DNA from: Lineolata rhizophorae
Taxonomy: Eukaryota > Ascomycota > Dothideomycetes > Lineolatales > Lineolataceae
Assembly: GCA_010093515.1 (NCBI GenBank)
Contig: MU001692.1
Coordinates: 193,521-245,916, forward strand
Direction: 5' to 3'
Length of the DNA: 52,396 nucleotides
The position numbers were made by a program, and so were the translations under genes. Position 1 is the first letter of the stretch, and each line of letters begins with the position of its first letter. Below are positions 9,209-22,352 of this stretch, in pieces. A model generated the notes under the pieces. The model did not search any database. It was not told the DNA's origin and worked only from the letters and a program-made list of their open reading frames with translations.

Positions 9209-10826
9209 ATGGATTCGCTCCTTCTGGAAGCGCATAGCCTGCTCGCGAGGCAGGAGGAGGGGGAGGAGGAGGGACCGGCGCCCAGTTGCGACGACGGCAA
9301 CGAGTACGATGGCCGCATGGGCTTGCGCATATCGGCCATCTTCGTCATTCTCGTTGGCTCGACCTTGGGTAAGCCACTCAATTCTTCCTCCCGTCGTCGA
9401 GCGCCAAGAGGTCCATGTGGCTTTGAATACTGTGTGCTGACGGTTCCGTACAACAGGCGCCATGTTTCCCGTCTTTGCCAAACGGCACAAGAGCGTCGGT
9501 GTGCCGGAATGGGCGTTCTTCATCGCCAAGTACTTCGGCTCCGGCGTCATCATAGCCACCGCCTTCATCCATGTGAGTCGCCATTTCCCCATCTGGTCCC
9601 GTCTCCTCTCTGCTCTTTTGCCCCAAACATCGTTTGGCAGTCTGTCGACATCTCGGCTGCGTGGTGTACCTTCCTTGACCTGCCCGTCAACGGACCTATC
9701 GACTCACACCAATGGAAACCAGCTCCTCGCTCCGGCCCACGAGGCCCTCACCAACCCCTGTCTCACAGGCCCCATCGCCGAGTACCCCTGGGTCGAAGGC
9801 ATCTGCCTTATGACCGTCTTCGTCCTCTTCTTCGTCGAGTTTATCGCCATGCGCTACGGCGAGAAAACGCACTCGCATCATTCTCACCACCATCACGGCG
9901 GCGACGAGGAATCCCAAAATGTAGCCGCCGCCGGCCCCACTGCTGCCGCTGCTGCTGCCACTACCAGAGATCCTGCCCACCTAACTGATACTTCGCGCGG
10001 GGTCGCGAACGCCGACGATGACGATGACGAGTCCAAAGGAGCGACGCCCCTGCAGGAAATGCCGCACCGCGGCTCGCACATCCCGGGAACAGACCACCTG
10101 GGTCACTCGCGCGAGCACCGCGACAGCGAGGCCATAGCGGGGAGCGAGTGGGCCAAGGGCGAGCATCATGGCCGTTACCACGACCATAGCCACGACCACG
10201 ACAAGGAGGGGGGGTCGAAAGACGTCTTGTCATCCGCCGGCGCCGCGACCGCGGACCACCACCCCCCCACCAACCAAGGGGCCATGCCCGGGACGATCGC
10301 CGAATCCTACGCCGCCCAGATGACGGCCATTTTCATCCTCGAGTTCGGCGTCATCTTCCACTCCATCTTCATCGGGCTCACGCTCGCCGTGGCGGGCGAC
10401 GAGTTCACGACCCTCTACGTCGTGCTCGTGTTCCACCAGACGTTCGAGGGGCTCGGGCTCGGGTCGCGGCTGGCCGAGGTGCCGTGGACGTCCACGTCGA
10501 CCGCGTCGTCGTCGTCCTGGAGGGGCACCGCGACGCCGTACCTGCTCGCGCTCGGCTACGGCGTGTCGACGCCGGTGGCGATCGCGGCGGGGCTCGGCGT
10601 GCGCGAGACGTACGCGAACGAGGCCCGCACCACGCTCCTGGTCAACGGCGTCCTGGACAGCGTCAGCGCGGGCATCCTGATCTATACCGGCTTGGTCGAG
10701 CTCATGGCGCATGAGTTTATGTTTAGCGAGCGGATGCGCGGCGAGAGGGGGTGGGTCGTGGGCGCGGCTATGGCGTGCATGTGTTTGGGCGCCGGGCTGA
10801 TGGCTTTGTTGGGGAACTGGGCGTGA
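9209..10826 (+). CDS. ZIP-family zinc transporter
   Basis: Exons are 9209-9368, 9457-9572 and 9723-10826. The introns (88 and 150 nt; GTAAGC..CAG and GTGAGT..CAG) restore the conserved reading FIH-LLAPAHEAL. The product is 459 aa. After a short acidic N-terminus the first helices follow (GLRISAIFVILVGSTLG). A long His/Asp-rich cytoplasmic loop begins with HSHHSHHHH near residue 142 and continues with HDHSHDHDK. The transport signatures of ZIP helices IV and V follow: HSIFIG and HQTFEGLGLG, whose His and Glu form the metal site. The end is also typical (LLVNGVLDSVSAGILIYTGL, then ELMAHEFMFS). The family is that of yeast Zrt1/Zrt2, plasma-membrane Zn(II) uptake. CAAGGT-type sites upstream are consistent with control by zinc limitation. 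High- and low-affinity types cannot be told apart here. Confidence 0.93.
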
Positions 10827-11873
10827 GGGGTGGGTGAGGGTTGTGGTGGCGGTACTGGTCTTTATGATACCTATCGAGCGGTGGGCTTGGCTTTTGATTG
10901 TTATGGAAGTATGGTCGGCTTGGCTGGTTGGCTGGTTCTCGTGGGTTCCGCTTCTATTTTGGTTTGGCTGTGTGCTGCGGCGTTGACGACTAGATGTGGA
11001 TGCGCATGTCTCTTGGGATCTTTGCATGCTGGGCGGTTACGGATTGCTTCGGCGGATTGCATGGCGCGGGAACTGCCTGGTGGTTGTTATGGTCGCCCAA
11101 ATCCAAGCGTTGCCCTACCACGTACGCTGCTGCTCAAAGGGTACCGTGTCGCTGTGGCCCACGCCGGCGCGGGGGCCGCTTGGCGTATGGTCGTGTCTGC
11201 CCAGGGTTAGTATTGTCTAGCAGAAGGCAGGGAGACTTGAGCGACGCTAAGCTAGTATTCCAGAGGCATTTTTGTCTCCATGTCGGTCGGCGTCTGATAT
11301 GCACCATTTATAGTTATCTTCCTTTTATTTATTCGTTTCCATTGGACTCTGCATGGAAATTAGAGTTTTGCTTCTCTAGTCTTATCCAAAACGTCTAAAA
11401 GTCGGTCTGGTACTTATGAAAGTACCTACGAATTGATTATCGGAGCACAATCTAGGATTGTATACCTCCAAGCTAATTTTCCTATTTATGTACTAATATT
11501 ATTTTCTGAATCGTAGAGCGAATGAAGAGTGAAAATAGACCGCCACAATAGTCGGCCGACGGCGTAACGGCCCCGCGGTGTTACCTTCAAGCTCCCCACA
11601 TGTGGGGCAGCTATCTACACGGGTCTATCTGCGCATTGACAGCGTCAAAAAGATAGCATTGCACCACATTGGGCAACATACGAACTGAGCTTTGTTTCAG
11701 CCAGAACTCTTCAAAAAGCATTGCAACTGCAAGACCAGGACGGCGCAATGCCGCTGGGAGTAGCGAATCGCACCATCTACATACGCCATAGACTCTCTAC
11801 GTATCGAGTGAAGAATCGCTTCGTGCTCGCCCCATTTACTCAATTATTTTCCTTCTCCTCCTTCCGCCCAAAA
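10827..11873. other. intergenic region, ZIP 3' flank and dehydrogenase promoter
   Basis: Contains the 3' flank of the zinc transporter, an AT-rich stretch around 11400-11520, and the promoter of the next gene. No gene was recognised. Confidence 0.5.
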
Positions 11874-13140
11874 ATGAGCAGTCTTCCCAGCATGATGAAA
11901 GCCGGCGTCGTCAGAGTGAGTATCTCCAATTGGCCAATAGCCGACCAACCACGTAGATACCCAATCCCATCGCCTTCATGTGGCGCTAATCACATTCCTC
12001 CCCCAGCGCGACTCCTCCGGCTTCTCCTTCCATATCACCACCGTCCCACTGCCGCAGCTCGCCCCCACCGACATCCTCGTCCGCCTCACCGCGACCGGCG
12101 TCTGCGGCACCGACATCGGCCTCGCCTCGGGCAAGCTCGGCCCAACGCACGAGATCCTCGGCCACGAGGGCGTCGGCCGCATCGTCGCGCTCGGCTCCGC
12201 CGTCCCCGCGGCCTCCTCGTCCTCGTCCTCGCCGTGCGCCCCCGACGCCGTCGCCGTCGGCGCCCGCGTCGGCCTCGCCTGGCTGCGCGACGCCTGCGGC
12301 GCCTGCGCTTTCTGCCTGCACCCAGGGGGCGAGACGCGGTGCGCGGCGCGGCGCAACTCGGGGCGGGCGGGCGTGGGCGGGACGTTCGCCGAGTACGCGG
12401 TGGTGCCGGCGCGGTACGTGGTGGGGGTGCCGGACGAGCTGGGCGTGCGCGACGACGCGGTTGCGCCGGTGCTGTGCGGTGGCGTCACGGCGTACAAGGC
12501 GCTGCGGGAGAGCGGCGTGGCGGCCGGCGGGTGGGTGGCCGTCTCGGGCGCCGGCGGCGGCGTCGGCGCCTTCGCCGTCCAGTACGCCGCCGCCATGGGC
12601 TGCAGGGTCGTGGCGCTCGATGCCGGCGACGCCAAGCGCGCGTATTGTCTGGCGCTCGGCGCCGAGGCCTACGTCGACGTCGCGGACGAGGACCAGGACG
12701 TCGTGGCCGCCGTGAGGAGCGTGACGGCCGGGGCGGGCGTCGCGGCCGCGCTGGCCATCGCCGGCACCGCCAAGGCGTATCAGGCGGCGCTGGAGTTCCT
12801 GGGGCCGTTCGGCACGCTGGTGTGCGTGGGGATTCCGCCGCCGTGGGAAACGGTCAGCTTCCACCCGCTCCTGTTCATCGACAAGGGCGTCAGGATAGTC
12901 GGGAGCGCGGTCGGGACGAGGGAGGACATCAGGGACGCCTTGGGGTTTGTCGCGAGGGGGCTCGTCAAGCCTACGGTGCTGCCGGCGAAGTTGGAGGATT
13001 TGCCGCATATCGCCAATACTTTTGCCCAGGTTAGTAGTGCTTTGGTAGCTGAGAACCTGCATGGTTGCTTCCGAGACTAATCAGAATAGGTCACCGGGAA
13101 ATATGTTATAAAGTTTGGTGAGAGCGATTCCGAGGATTGA
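11874..13140 (+). CDS. zinc-dependent alcohol dehydrogenase (MDR superfamily)
   Basis: Exons are 11874-11915, 12007-13029 and 13090-13140. The introns (91 and 60 nt; GTGAGT..CAG and GTTAGT..TAG) restore frame, giving 371 aa, the usual size of class I fungal ADHs. Catalytic zinc ligands are visible in GVCGTDIG and GHEGVGRI. The structural-zinc lobe has four cysteines in ACGACAFC and ETRC. The Rossmann motif GAGGGVG is followed by an acidic residue (ALDAGD), suggesting NAD(H) preference. The small last exon supplies the family-typical end YVIKFGES. It should interconvert an alcohol and an aldehyde, with substrate unknown. It lies downstream of the ZIP gene in the same direction, but a functional link between zinc uptake and a zinc enzyme is only suggestive. 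Confidence 0.9.
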
Positions 13141-15231
13141 CGCCATTTATAACGCAACAGTTTATGATTCTATCTCCATTAGAGCCGTCCCATCTGTGGT
13201 TGTATCTAGGGTATATATATCGTGGCCTGCATACTCGAGACTCTAGTACTCCCCTGTTCCGATTATACCTTCTACTACTCCCAAGGTATAATCAAGTTCG
13301 CCATACCCATGCCCGACATGTTTAATTCAGCACAGGAGTTATTTGAGAAGACAGCATTGAAGTAGACCTACTGTGGACGTGAGAGTTATTTTCTTTGCCG
13401 TTCTCTTCAACTCTGCAAGTGCCGTGGCTATCTGTAAGCCCTGGTACACCCTCACGAATGACAAAGCACAATGTTATTGCGTCAGCGAGCGTTGAGTAGC
13501 GCCGCGTACATTACTCCGCCGTGATGGTTCACTTCTTCTGGGGTCAGACCGACCTTTTCGATGCAATACACGAGCTACGAATGTAAGCAATCATTTACTC
13601 TCTCTTTTTACCGGGGCCAGTAACCATGGACGTAGGCGCTTTGTTGTTTAAAAGAACATCAATATTCTTTAGAAGCTTTGACCAGGCCTATGATCCGCGA
13701 CTGCAGCCCAATAAAGGCACCGAAGGGTCGGGTTGCCTTAAACCTTACCGCGACCTCCCTCGCCTTTTCAGAGAAGCGCGGTAGCACCGTCAATTATCTA
13801 GAAGGCGTCGCCCCCTGATCTCTTGGCGGAAGGCCGCTCCAGGAAGACGCACAGCAGCTTCGAGAGTACCTCTACAATGCGCACAGAGCAGCGCACCTGT
13901 CGAGAGAACCAGCCCTACCAGCATCCTCTCTACCCTGAGGCAGCTACCCCGGATTTTGGAACCGCGCTGGCCTCGCGCCGACTATGGGTGCGGTTCGCAG
14001 GCAATGACACGACACCGCACCACACGCTAGAGGCGCGCCTCGAGCGCGGTGCGTAGACTAATCCCGATGCGGGCGATTGAACGATGGGTTGTGAGTTTAT
14101 TTGGGTGGACGCGACGACCCGGACAGCGGGGCCCGCGGCCGTCGCGGAGTCCGCGGCCTCCGTCGGAGGCGATTTGCGACAAGCGATGAATGGAGCGAAG
14201 CTATTTAGCCCTCCTTGGCTGCCCGAATTTGTTCGTCCGACTTTATGGGTGGGCGGAGAGATTGTTATGCCGGTTCCTGCTGCGGATTTTCCTGTCTCTC
14301 GGCGCGGATGTGGAGTGAAGTGAATTGAGGTCTGAGTGAGCGTATGTTGCGGGGGCTAGTGAAGGCGGCTTGGAGTACCATTGAAATCTTACAAGACAGG
14401 TATTCAAATGACGTTAAAAAAAAAGTCTCATAATGCGATAGGAGAGTATGTTTAATGCTGCTACGTATGTAAATTTTTCAACAAAGTCAAATCGCCTTCT
14501 CTACGTCACAAGGGGCACACCAAATTCGCCATGTACGCAGGTTCGCGGGGCAACCAACGTACTACATACTCGTCAAAACATTTCTAGCCATTCTTTATTT
14601 AAACAGGTTTCCATGGACATCGGATGCTCAAGGAGCCAGAGCCATGCACCAAGTCGTATTGTACGAGCTTGCCTCGGTGGGATTTAGTGGCCGTTAAGTC
14701 CGAAACCCTGTTGCCTATTTCTCGACTGACCGACCGCACACACAGACCAAGGAACAGACCAATCACGAGTCCGCCCTCAATCTGGGGTTCGAAACCCTAT
14801 TCGGCTCCCCTTTAACAGATCAGTTCTAGGACCTGATGAAAATGAGAGTACCATTGATCGAACGCGAGCTTTTTGGTCCGCACTGGACCGTGCGATTCAA
14901 GCCATTGCAATACATATATATAACGGCGTCTCGATTGACTCGAAGACGAACGTGTTGTTGAGCATTCCACAGCATTTATCCGCACTCGCGTTGCCAGAGC
15001 GTTGCCAAACTCCTGAAGGCACTGCATCGATTTTAAGTCAGGTCTTCCCCACTATGGTTCTTTGACATCACCACCCCCCCATCTACCCATTTGGTGCACA
15101 TGACCTATGGCGCCACCCTATATTTTCCAGATCAAATATGCATTTAACTGACATGCCACGGCTTCATATAGGACCTCTCGCGCCATTGAATTAAATACAG
15201 CCAGCAACGCGCCCACCCCGCACTCGCCATC
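13141..15231. other. 2.1-kb intergenic region
   Basis: No supported gene. Short frames near 13.8-14.3 kb lack coding character. A tRNA-like T-arm at about 14785 has no matching rest of a tRNA. The right end is the promoter of the short-chain dehydrogenase. Confidence 0.45.
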
Positions 15232-16254
15232 ATGAATGCCGCGCAATTCATGTTCCGCTTCTTCAAGAACCATCTCTTCTGGTCGCCGAAGATGCCGACC
15301 GGATCCTTCGCCGGCAAGACGGTCATCGTGACCGGGGCCAACGTCGGCCTAGGAAAAGAAGCCGCCAGACACTTCGTTGCGAAGGGCGCATCGAAGGTGA
15401 TCCTCGGCTGCCGCAACATGGACAAGGGCAACGAAGCGGCGCAGTCGATCGTGCAATCCGAGAAGGTCAAGGACGCCGGCAAGGTGGAGGTGTGGCAGCT
15501 GGACCTGTGCTCGTACGAGAGCGTGCTGGCCTTCGGGGAGCGGCTCAACGGGCTCGACCGGCTCGACGTGCTGGTCGAGAACGCGGCGCTGGCGACAATC
15601 GACTTCAAGATGGCCGAGGGCCACGAGTCCCAGGTGACGACCAACGTCATCAGCACGTTCCTGCTGGCGCTTCTGGCGCTGCCCAAGCTGAAGGAGACGG
15701 CGGCGCGCACCGCGGGCGAGCCCGACTACCGCCCGCCGCACCTCGTCGTCCTCTCCTCGGGCATGATCTACACGGCCCAGCTGCCCGAGGCCCGCAACAA
15801 GGACGAGCCCATCTTCGCCCAGCTCGACAAGAACAAAAGCAACCTGATGAGCCGCTACCCTGTCACCAAGCTGCTCGAGGTGCTCGTCGTGCGCGAGTGG
15901 ACCCGCACAAGGGCCCCCGCCTACGACTACCCCGTCATCATCAACACCATGGACCCTGGCCTCTGCGAGTCGGCCCTGCGCCGCGAGGTCCCGCGTGCCG
16001 GCCTAGGCGCGCGGGTCGTCGTCGGCGTTCTGGAATGGATGCTTGCGAGGCCCACGGCCGTGGGCGCCAGGACCGAAGTCGACGCCGCGCTCAAGGGCTA
16101 CGAGTCCCACGGCGAGTTCATAACCGATCAGGAAGTCGAGAAGGTGTCCGCGTTTTGCTATACCAAGGAAGGTTTCGAGACTCAGAGAAGGGTTTGGCGT
16201 GAACTGGCCGACATATTGGAGGAGATCAAGCCGGGTGTTACCAGCAACCTTTAG
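15232..16254 (+). CDS. short-chain dehydrogenase/reductase (retinol dehydrogenase-like)
   Basis: A single exon of 340 aa. It shows the classical SDR layout: cofactor motif TGANVGLG near residue 34, then GCRN, suggesting NADP preference, NAAL in place of the usual NNAG, catalytic Ser in VVLSSGM and the catalytic pair in YPVTK. The C-terminal third fits the retinol-dehydrogenase/WW-oxidoreductase-like fungal SDR group. The N-terminal hydrophobic stretch (FMFRFFKNHLFW) may be membrane-associated. The real substrate is unknown, and retinoid activity should not be inferred from the opsin 9 kb away. The start at 15232 is the first ATG and fits the family length. Confidence 0.88.
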   Translation: MNAAQFMFRFFKNHLFWSPKMPTGSFAGKTVIVTGANVGLGKEAARHFVAKGASKVILGCRNMDKGNEAAQSIVQSEKVKDAGKVEVWQLDLCSYESVLAFGERLNGLDRLDVLVENAALATIDFKMAEGHESQVTTNVISTFLLALLALPKLKETAARTAGEPDYRPPHLVVLSSGMIYTAQLPEARNKDEPIFAQLDKNKSNLMSRYPVTKLLEVLVVREWTRTRAPAYDYPVIINTMDPGLCESALRREVPRAGLGARVVVGVLEWMLARPTAVGARTEVDAALKGYESHGEFITDQEVEKVSAFCYTKEGFETQRRVWRELADILEEIKPGVTSNL

Positions 16255-17138
16255 ATTGGCGTCAATGTCGTCGGGGTTGATTGCTTGCGTCACGCTAGTA
16301 TACCCTCTATAATTTACTACCTTTTTTTTTTCAATGTTGATTTTTTTATTGTTAGTGATGGTACAGCTCTCACAAGAAATTCTTATGGTGTTTTAACCCT
16401 TGTAGCTTTGGATTGCAAGACTATCCGAAATCGCCTTGTGGTAGCGTAGTGTCCAAAGATTGAATATTACTTGCACCTATCAGGTCAGATTAGTGCGTCA
16501 ACCAAGAGCTAATGCTACAGGGTCCCAATGAACTCCCCAACACAAATACATGACTTACGGCGTTTTACTCAAGAGTCTGAACTCGCTGTACATTACCAAT
16601 ATACCAATTCCAGCTACCCTATATCTTCTTACCCTATCTAACCTATTCAAAGCCCTACCCGACTTCAAAATTTACCTATCAAAAAGAAACAATAGAAAAG
16701 GAAGAAACCCCCTACAGCAGCCCAGAAAGCGAGAGTAAACAAAGTGATTAAAAAAAAAAAAAGGTAAAGAAAAGTGAAGAGAAGATAAGACAAACCCACA
16801 AAACTCCTTCATGCGCCGCCATCGACAGCCGCCGCACGTGCAGCGTCCGCTATATATGCAGAGATTCGAAGAATAACCAACAAAGTGGGAGAAAGTAATA
16901 GAAGGGCCGCCCGGGCACACCGGAGCCAACCCTAACCAACTGGCCAGCGCTGCCTCTACTGTTTTAGCCCGTTCGCTCGTTCACTTTCTCGCTCGGCGTC
17001 GCTAGTCCATATTCCTTACCATTCACCCCCTCTTACCCACAAATTTTCTCCCTCTTTTCTCCTCTCGAATCCAAATCTAACAACACCGCGCTATCCTGCC
17101 GAGCCAACCCCATCCAATCCCCTGCTAAGAACACGCAT
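16255..17138. other. convergent intergenic region
   Basis: Between the 3' ends of the SDR and the ABC transporter. AT-rich with T/A runs at about 16320 and 16750. I see no gene. Confidence 0.5.
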
Positions 17139-20100
17139 CTACCTCCTCTCCACCAGCAAGAAGTGCATGGCCACGTAGGCCAGGATGACGAAGACGCCGG
17201 CGAAGATGCCGAGGCCGAGCACGTCGCGCCACAGCGCCATGACGTCGAAGCCGAACGACGACAGGATGGCCGAGCCCGGCACCTCGATGTCGAGCCCGTA
17301 CTTCTTGTCCACGAGCGAGAGGTACTTGACCTCGTTGACGATGATGCCCTCGAAGCCGTAGTGGAAGATGGAGAGCTAAAATCGCGTGGCAGGCCGGGAC
17401 GCATTAGCATGGGAGAGGAGGAGGGAGGGGGGGAAGAAGTAAAACTCACCGCCTGCAACCACACGGCCGCCTTCGGGATACTCTCGTGATTCAAAAAGAA
17501 GCCCGAGAACAGCAGGCTGAAGAGCATGATCAAGCTCCCGATCAAATTCGCCACGCCACCGTTGCGGAAGACGATGCCGACGAAGAGGCAGATGGCCGCC
17601 GCAGCCAGGTTGAAGAGAATCAAAAACAGCAGGAACTTGAAGAACTCGGGCCAGGCGGGCACGAGCCCCGTCATCGGGTAGACGATGGCGCCGAGAATGA
17701 TGGGCGGGATCAGGCGCAGCGGCACGATGTCGAACATGACCTTTGCGGCAAAGTACGACAGCGGCGAGTAGTAGCCCTTTGCGCGCTCGCGCATGAAGAG
17801 GAGCCGCTCGGACGCGAACACGGTCAGGCTGGTGAGCGTCGAGAAGCCGAAGAGGGCGAGCACGAAGAAGAAGAGCCCCAGCCGGTTCTGGAAGCCCTTG
17901 ATGTCGTCCGTGAGCCCGTAGAAGAGCCAGCCGATCAGCACCGCCAGCAGGATCGCGATGGCGTAGTGCGTCAGCATCAGCATCGGGTTGCGGTACAGGT
18001 TGCGCCACGTCCGCCGCGACAGGATCACGAACTGACCCACGTACCCCACCTTGCGGTACCCCTTGATCTTGCCCGCCGTCGCCGGCGGCGCCAGCGCCGA
18101 GGCCGACGGCGGCGGTCCGCTGGGTGCTTCCCCGTTAGGCAATGGCGGCGGCGCCAGCGCCGTCCCGTTGGCCGCTGCGGCGCTCGTCACCGCCGCCCGC
18201 AGGTCTGACTGCATCGTGGCCGCCACATCCGACTGCGCGTACGCCGCGACGAGCGCGTCTAGGTCCGTCCCCGTCGACCCGTTCGCAGGCGGTAGCAGCT
18301 GGTCCGGATCGTCGAGGATCTGCGGCGGGGGGTGTCCTTGCTGCCGTTGCAGCCGCAGCCACTGCTGCGAGGCGCCGCGCTCGTGGTCGGGCAGCGATGC
18401 CTCGTCGTCTGTACGCGGCTCGCTGCCGGGCTCCGCCGCGTTGGCGCTCGCCGCGCTGGAAGCGCCGCCGCGTTTGCGTGTGAAAAGTTGGCGGTCCTGC
18501 TGCGCCTTGACGCTCGTGCGGCGCTTCCCCTTAGGTCGCGTCAGAGACTCCGTGTCCCGAGGGCTGCCGGTCGAATCGGGGCCAAGCGAGGCATTCGACA
18601 CGGACGGGACCGACTTGATGGCGACGGCGGAGCTGGCCGAGGTGCGCAGGCCTGACCCGCTATCATCGCCGAAGAGCTGCGCGTCGTCCATGGGCGCGTG
18701 CGCCGTGCCCGCGTGCATCGTAAGGTCCACGAGATAATCGGCGATGTTGAAGCCGGGCGGGCACGAGTACCCGACGTGGTCGAAGTAGCCCTGGCAGGCG
18801 GAAAAGGGTCCCGAATAGACGGTACGGCCCCTAGCGAGCAGGATCAACTGGTCGAACAGCGCAACGATGTTGGACCGCGGTTGATGGATCGTGAACACAA
18901 CGGTACGCTTGTAATTCTTGACGAGGTTCACCAGGCACTCGACGACGTTGAAAGCGTTGAATGAATCCAAACCGCTCGTCGGCTCATCCAGGAAGAGAAT
19001 GCTCGGGCTCGTGACGAGCTCGCAGGCGATGCCTACTCTGCGCTTCTCACCGCCAGAAATACCCCGACCGCCTCCTTCCTCCGAGCCGATAATCTGATGG
19101 CGAATGCCGAAGATGCCGAGCTGCTTTTCGACGTCTTCGACGCGCTTCTCCTTTGCGGCGAAGCTCATCTCCTTTGGGAGACGCAAGAGCGCGCTGTCCA
19201 TTATGGTTTCGTGAACCGTCAACGTCGGCAGCATGGTATCTTCTTGATCGACGAAACCGATGACATTCCTGAACTCGTCGTCCGCAATCTTCTCTCCGTT
19301 GACGAAGAAATCACCCTCGATGATTCCGCGCTTGTTCTTCCGGGCCAGTATATCGAGGAACGTTGTCTTGCCAGCACCTGACGCACCCATAATCGCTAGA
19401 AGCTCGCCGGGATGAACCGCTCCCTGAATCCCCGACAGAATCTGCTTGCTATTGATGCGATAGGAAACGTTCTCGAAGTGCAGGGCTGCAGGCTTATGGT
19501 CCGCAAGAAGCTTATCTTCCTCATCGTCGTCGGAAAGGTGAATCGGGCCTACCCGAGAGCGCATCTGACGTCTCGAGAGGTACCAGACAAGCAATATCAC
19601 CGCCACGACGAAGAGAGCACAGCCCGCAATCACACCGGCAATCAAGGGGGTGTTGATCTTCTTCACCGGCCGCTCGTAACCGGGAACCTCCATTGGACTG
19701 AGACACTCACCGGAGCGGCAATCCAGAAAGATGCTCCGATCACCGAATATGCTCGAAATCAGATCGTCCATGGCTGGTTCGGAGAAGATGCTGCCATCCT
19801 CAGCACTCGGAGGATCCGACGAGATAGCTTTGAAGGACGCGGGCCCTTTGATGGATTCCTTCAAGAATTCGCCGATATCTATGGAGCCTTCCTCTCCGCA
19901 GAGCATCCGTCCCGGAATGCATCTGCACTTTATGTTATGGCACTTGTATTCGGTGATGTTTTGGTTCTCTTCGAAGGTGCCTCTGGACGAGCATTCATCT
20001 AGGGCGCAATAGAAGGATTCCTTCTGGTCGACCCAAACTATAGTAGTAGTATTAGTGGTAGTTAGAACCACCGGACGCTGTTCTTGGGGGAGCGCGGAAA

Positions 20101-20760
20101 GGAACGGCAAAAAGAAATGCACCTACACTGAAAGTTGCACTCCCCCGACTCCATGTTGCACGAGAAAGTCGCCTGCGGGATCTGCTCCTTGAGCTGGTCC
20201 AAAATCTTGCGGTTGGTGATGTTGCACATCTGGAAGTTCTCCTTGACGGCGAGGCCCTGCTTGTAGCAAACGGGGTCGACGCCGGCCGGCAGCAAGGGCG
20301 CGCAGGCGGCGTCCTCGGCGCACACGTTGCAATTGATGCCCTCCCAGCCGTCGCGACAGTCGCAGCTGCGGCCCTTGCGCGGCATGCGGTCGCGGCCGCC
20401 CTCGGGCAAGCCGCCGCACAGCGGCTCCGAGCAGTCGTCGCCGCCGAAGCCCGCCGGGCACACGCAGCGCCCGCTCGACTTGGAGCAGTTGGCAAACTGG
20501 TGGCACTGGAAGTCCTCGAGGTTGCAGTTGAAGCACGGCGGGCAGCCGTCCGGGCGGTCATCGCTGCCGAAGGCGAGGTCGAAGGGCGTGTTCGGGCTCA
20601 GCAGCTCGGCGGATGTGTAGCTGCCGTACGTCTTCGGCGACGGCGGCGCGGCGGAGGCCTGCGCGTTGGCGGGAGGGGCGAGGAGGCAGAGGCCGGCGAG
20701 AGCGGCCGCCCAGGCAGATAGCGCGAATGCGGGCGGCGTCGTCCATCGTGTCCGGCGCAT
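17139..20760 (-). CDS. ADP1: ABC transporter of the ADP1 type (ABCG family, half-size with EGF-like N-terminus)
   Basis: Exons are 20760-20127, 20037-17450 and 17375-17139. The introns (89 and 74 nt; GTAGGT..TAG and GTGAGT..TAG) restore frame, giving 1152 aa. In order: signal peptide (residues ~1-33, ending APPANA), an extracellular Cys-rich EGF/tenascin-like region (~70-260, for example [14 protein letters not shown]), a transmembrane helix (~340-365), then the nucleotide-binding domain with Walker [10 protein letters not shown] (~429), ABC signature ISGGEKRR and Walker [15 protein letters not shown] long Ser/Pro/Ala-rich linker follows, and then the C-terminal ABCG membrane domain. The last exon ends MHFLLVERR. 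This is the domain order of yeast Adp1, whose substrate is poorly defined. The long linker is probably lineage-specific. Membrane location may be vacuolar or ER. Confidence 0.93.
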
Positions 20761-22352
20761 GGTCGGGCGGCGGGCGGGACGTTGTACCGGGTAAACCGAA
20801 GGGAGCGCACAAGGGTGAGGCGAGAGGGTGAGGTAGGCAGGTGAATAGGCGGGAGGGGGGGAAAGAGGCGGGGGGGAGAAGAAGTGGTGATGGATGGCGA
20901 TGCGAGAAGTCTGGGTGTGGAGAGCTTCGCTGCTCCGCTGCCTGGTGTGCACGGCGTGGTCGGAGCTCCGGAGGCTCGTGGTCCGACGGGGTCGGGGGTG
21001 ATAGGACGGCGCTGGCTGCTTGGCTGCCGGCGGAAGCGAGCCGCGGCAAAGAGCCCGCTGCGTTTTGGCGGGGCGGACGATGGAGCGGGGCTGGCGAGCC
21101 GGACTGCGCTCTGTTTTGACGCTCTCGTTTTGCCTTTGCGCTCTCCTCGTCCTCTTCGTCGCGTGCGAGGTCCCCGAAAAGAAGCGAAAGAGAGAGGCGA
21201 GGAGTGCGGCGGTCTGTGAAGTGCGAACGAGAGGGTGAGAGGAGAGTCACGAGAGCGGTGGCTGTCGCGAGCGGAGTGGAGAACGGGCCGTCGAGGGTGT
21301 CGCGGGACTTCCAGGACGGGCGACTCCGCCACGCAGAGAATGGCTTGCCTTTGCTGGGGGGGGTTGCGGTGGTGGTGGCAGGATGCGCTCCATGATGTCC
21401 TGTATGTGGGCGGGCGCCATAGCAACCACCACCCATCCCGTCATCCCCACGCGACCGTCTCTGACTTGCAGCGGCCGCCGGCCGTTCGGCTGCTGGCGCC
21501 GCTGCACCGTGTTCACCAGCTATGTACATAGCTCGACCTGCCGGATGCAGCTAAACCCGGCGGGAGCGGGGTAAAAGCGTGAGCCTCGACGATAAAGCAA
21601 TCCCGGCCCAGGAAGTGACTTCATCCACCCGCTGACGTACCGCGCTGATTGGTCGCTTGGCTCTTGGTCCACTTGACTCCCCGTCGAGCCTCTAGTACAA
21701 GGTCTCAAAAAAGGTGCAGTCAAGGTGTTATGTGACCTGCTTTACACTTATTAGGCTATAAAAGTCAACCATATGCGTTCTCAATCGTCAAGGACATTCA
21801 ACCTCTCTTCTTTCCCACCTCAGCCTTTATAGAAGCCCGAGCAGAATGCCCGCAAATTGTTGCACGTGAAAACAATTTGGAGTGGAGGAGGTACGTTTTG
21901 AATCCCATCAGTGCAAGGACATGGTCATCCCTCATTTCACTGGCCACCGCACAATGAGGTTCACTTTTGTCACTTTGACTTCACTCACTATCCACTCAAC
22001 CCACTGGACCACTATACACCCACTCATCAACTCCTCTCCCCTCTCTGCGCTGCAACATTGCCGCCTCCCCCAGAGCAAAGCTACCACACCTCTCTCTGCA
22101 AAAAATGTCCCTGATCACAGACCGGGCCGTTGGAGCGAACTCCCTTGTCTTTTATGTGCTCATGGGAACTGGAGATTATCTCCTCGTGCAGTATAATGGA
22201 TCAGCAATACATGCTAGATAGGTGCAACTGGTATATACAAAATGCCTAGTTTTCCTTTTTGAACTCCAACAGACGCTCCTTTTTATTTTTCTTCTTCCTC
22301 TTCGGGGAATTTAATGCCCGCGATCCTCCATTTTCTCCATCCGTGGCGCAGC
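20761..22352. other. 1.6-kb region upstream of the ABC transporter
   Basis: The first ~750 bp is GC-rich with pyrimidine tracts, as expected for promoter and 5' UTR of the leftward ABC transporter gene. The remainder is AT-richer and holds no supported gene. Confidence 0.5.

Noticed and set aside
11986-13062. Long antisense frame over the alcohol dehydrogenase
   Set aside because: Shadow of high third-position GC; the dehydrogenase motifs are on the plus strand.
14775-14815. tRNA-like T-arm (GGGTTCGAAACCC) followed by a T-run
   Set aside because: No matching acceptor strand, anticodon arm or properly spaced D-arm upstream; probably chance.
15232-16254. Idea that the SDR supplies retinal to the opsin
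   Set aside because: The retinol-dehydrogenase-like label covers many fungal SDRs of unknown substrate; 9 kb and two genes separate them.
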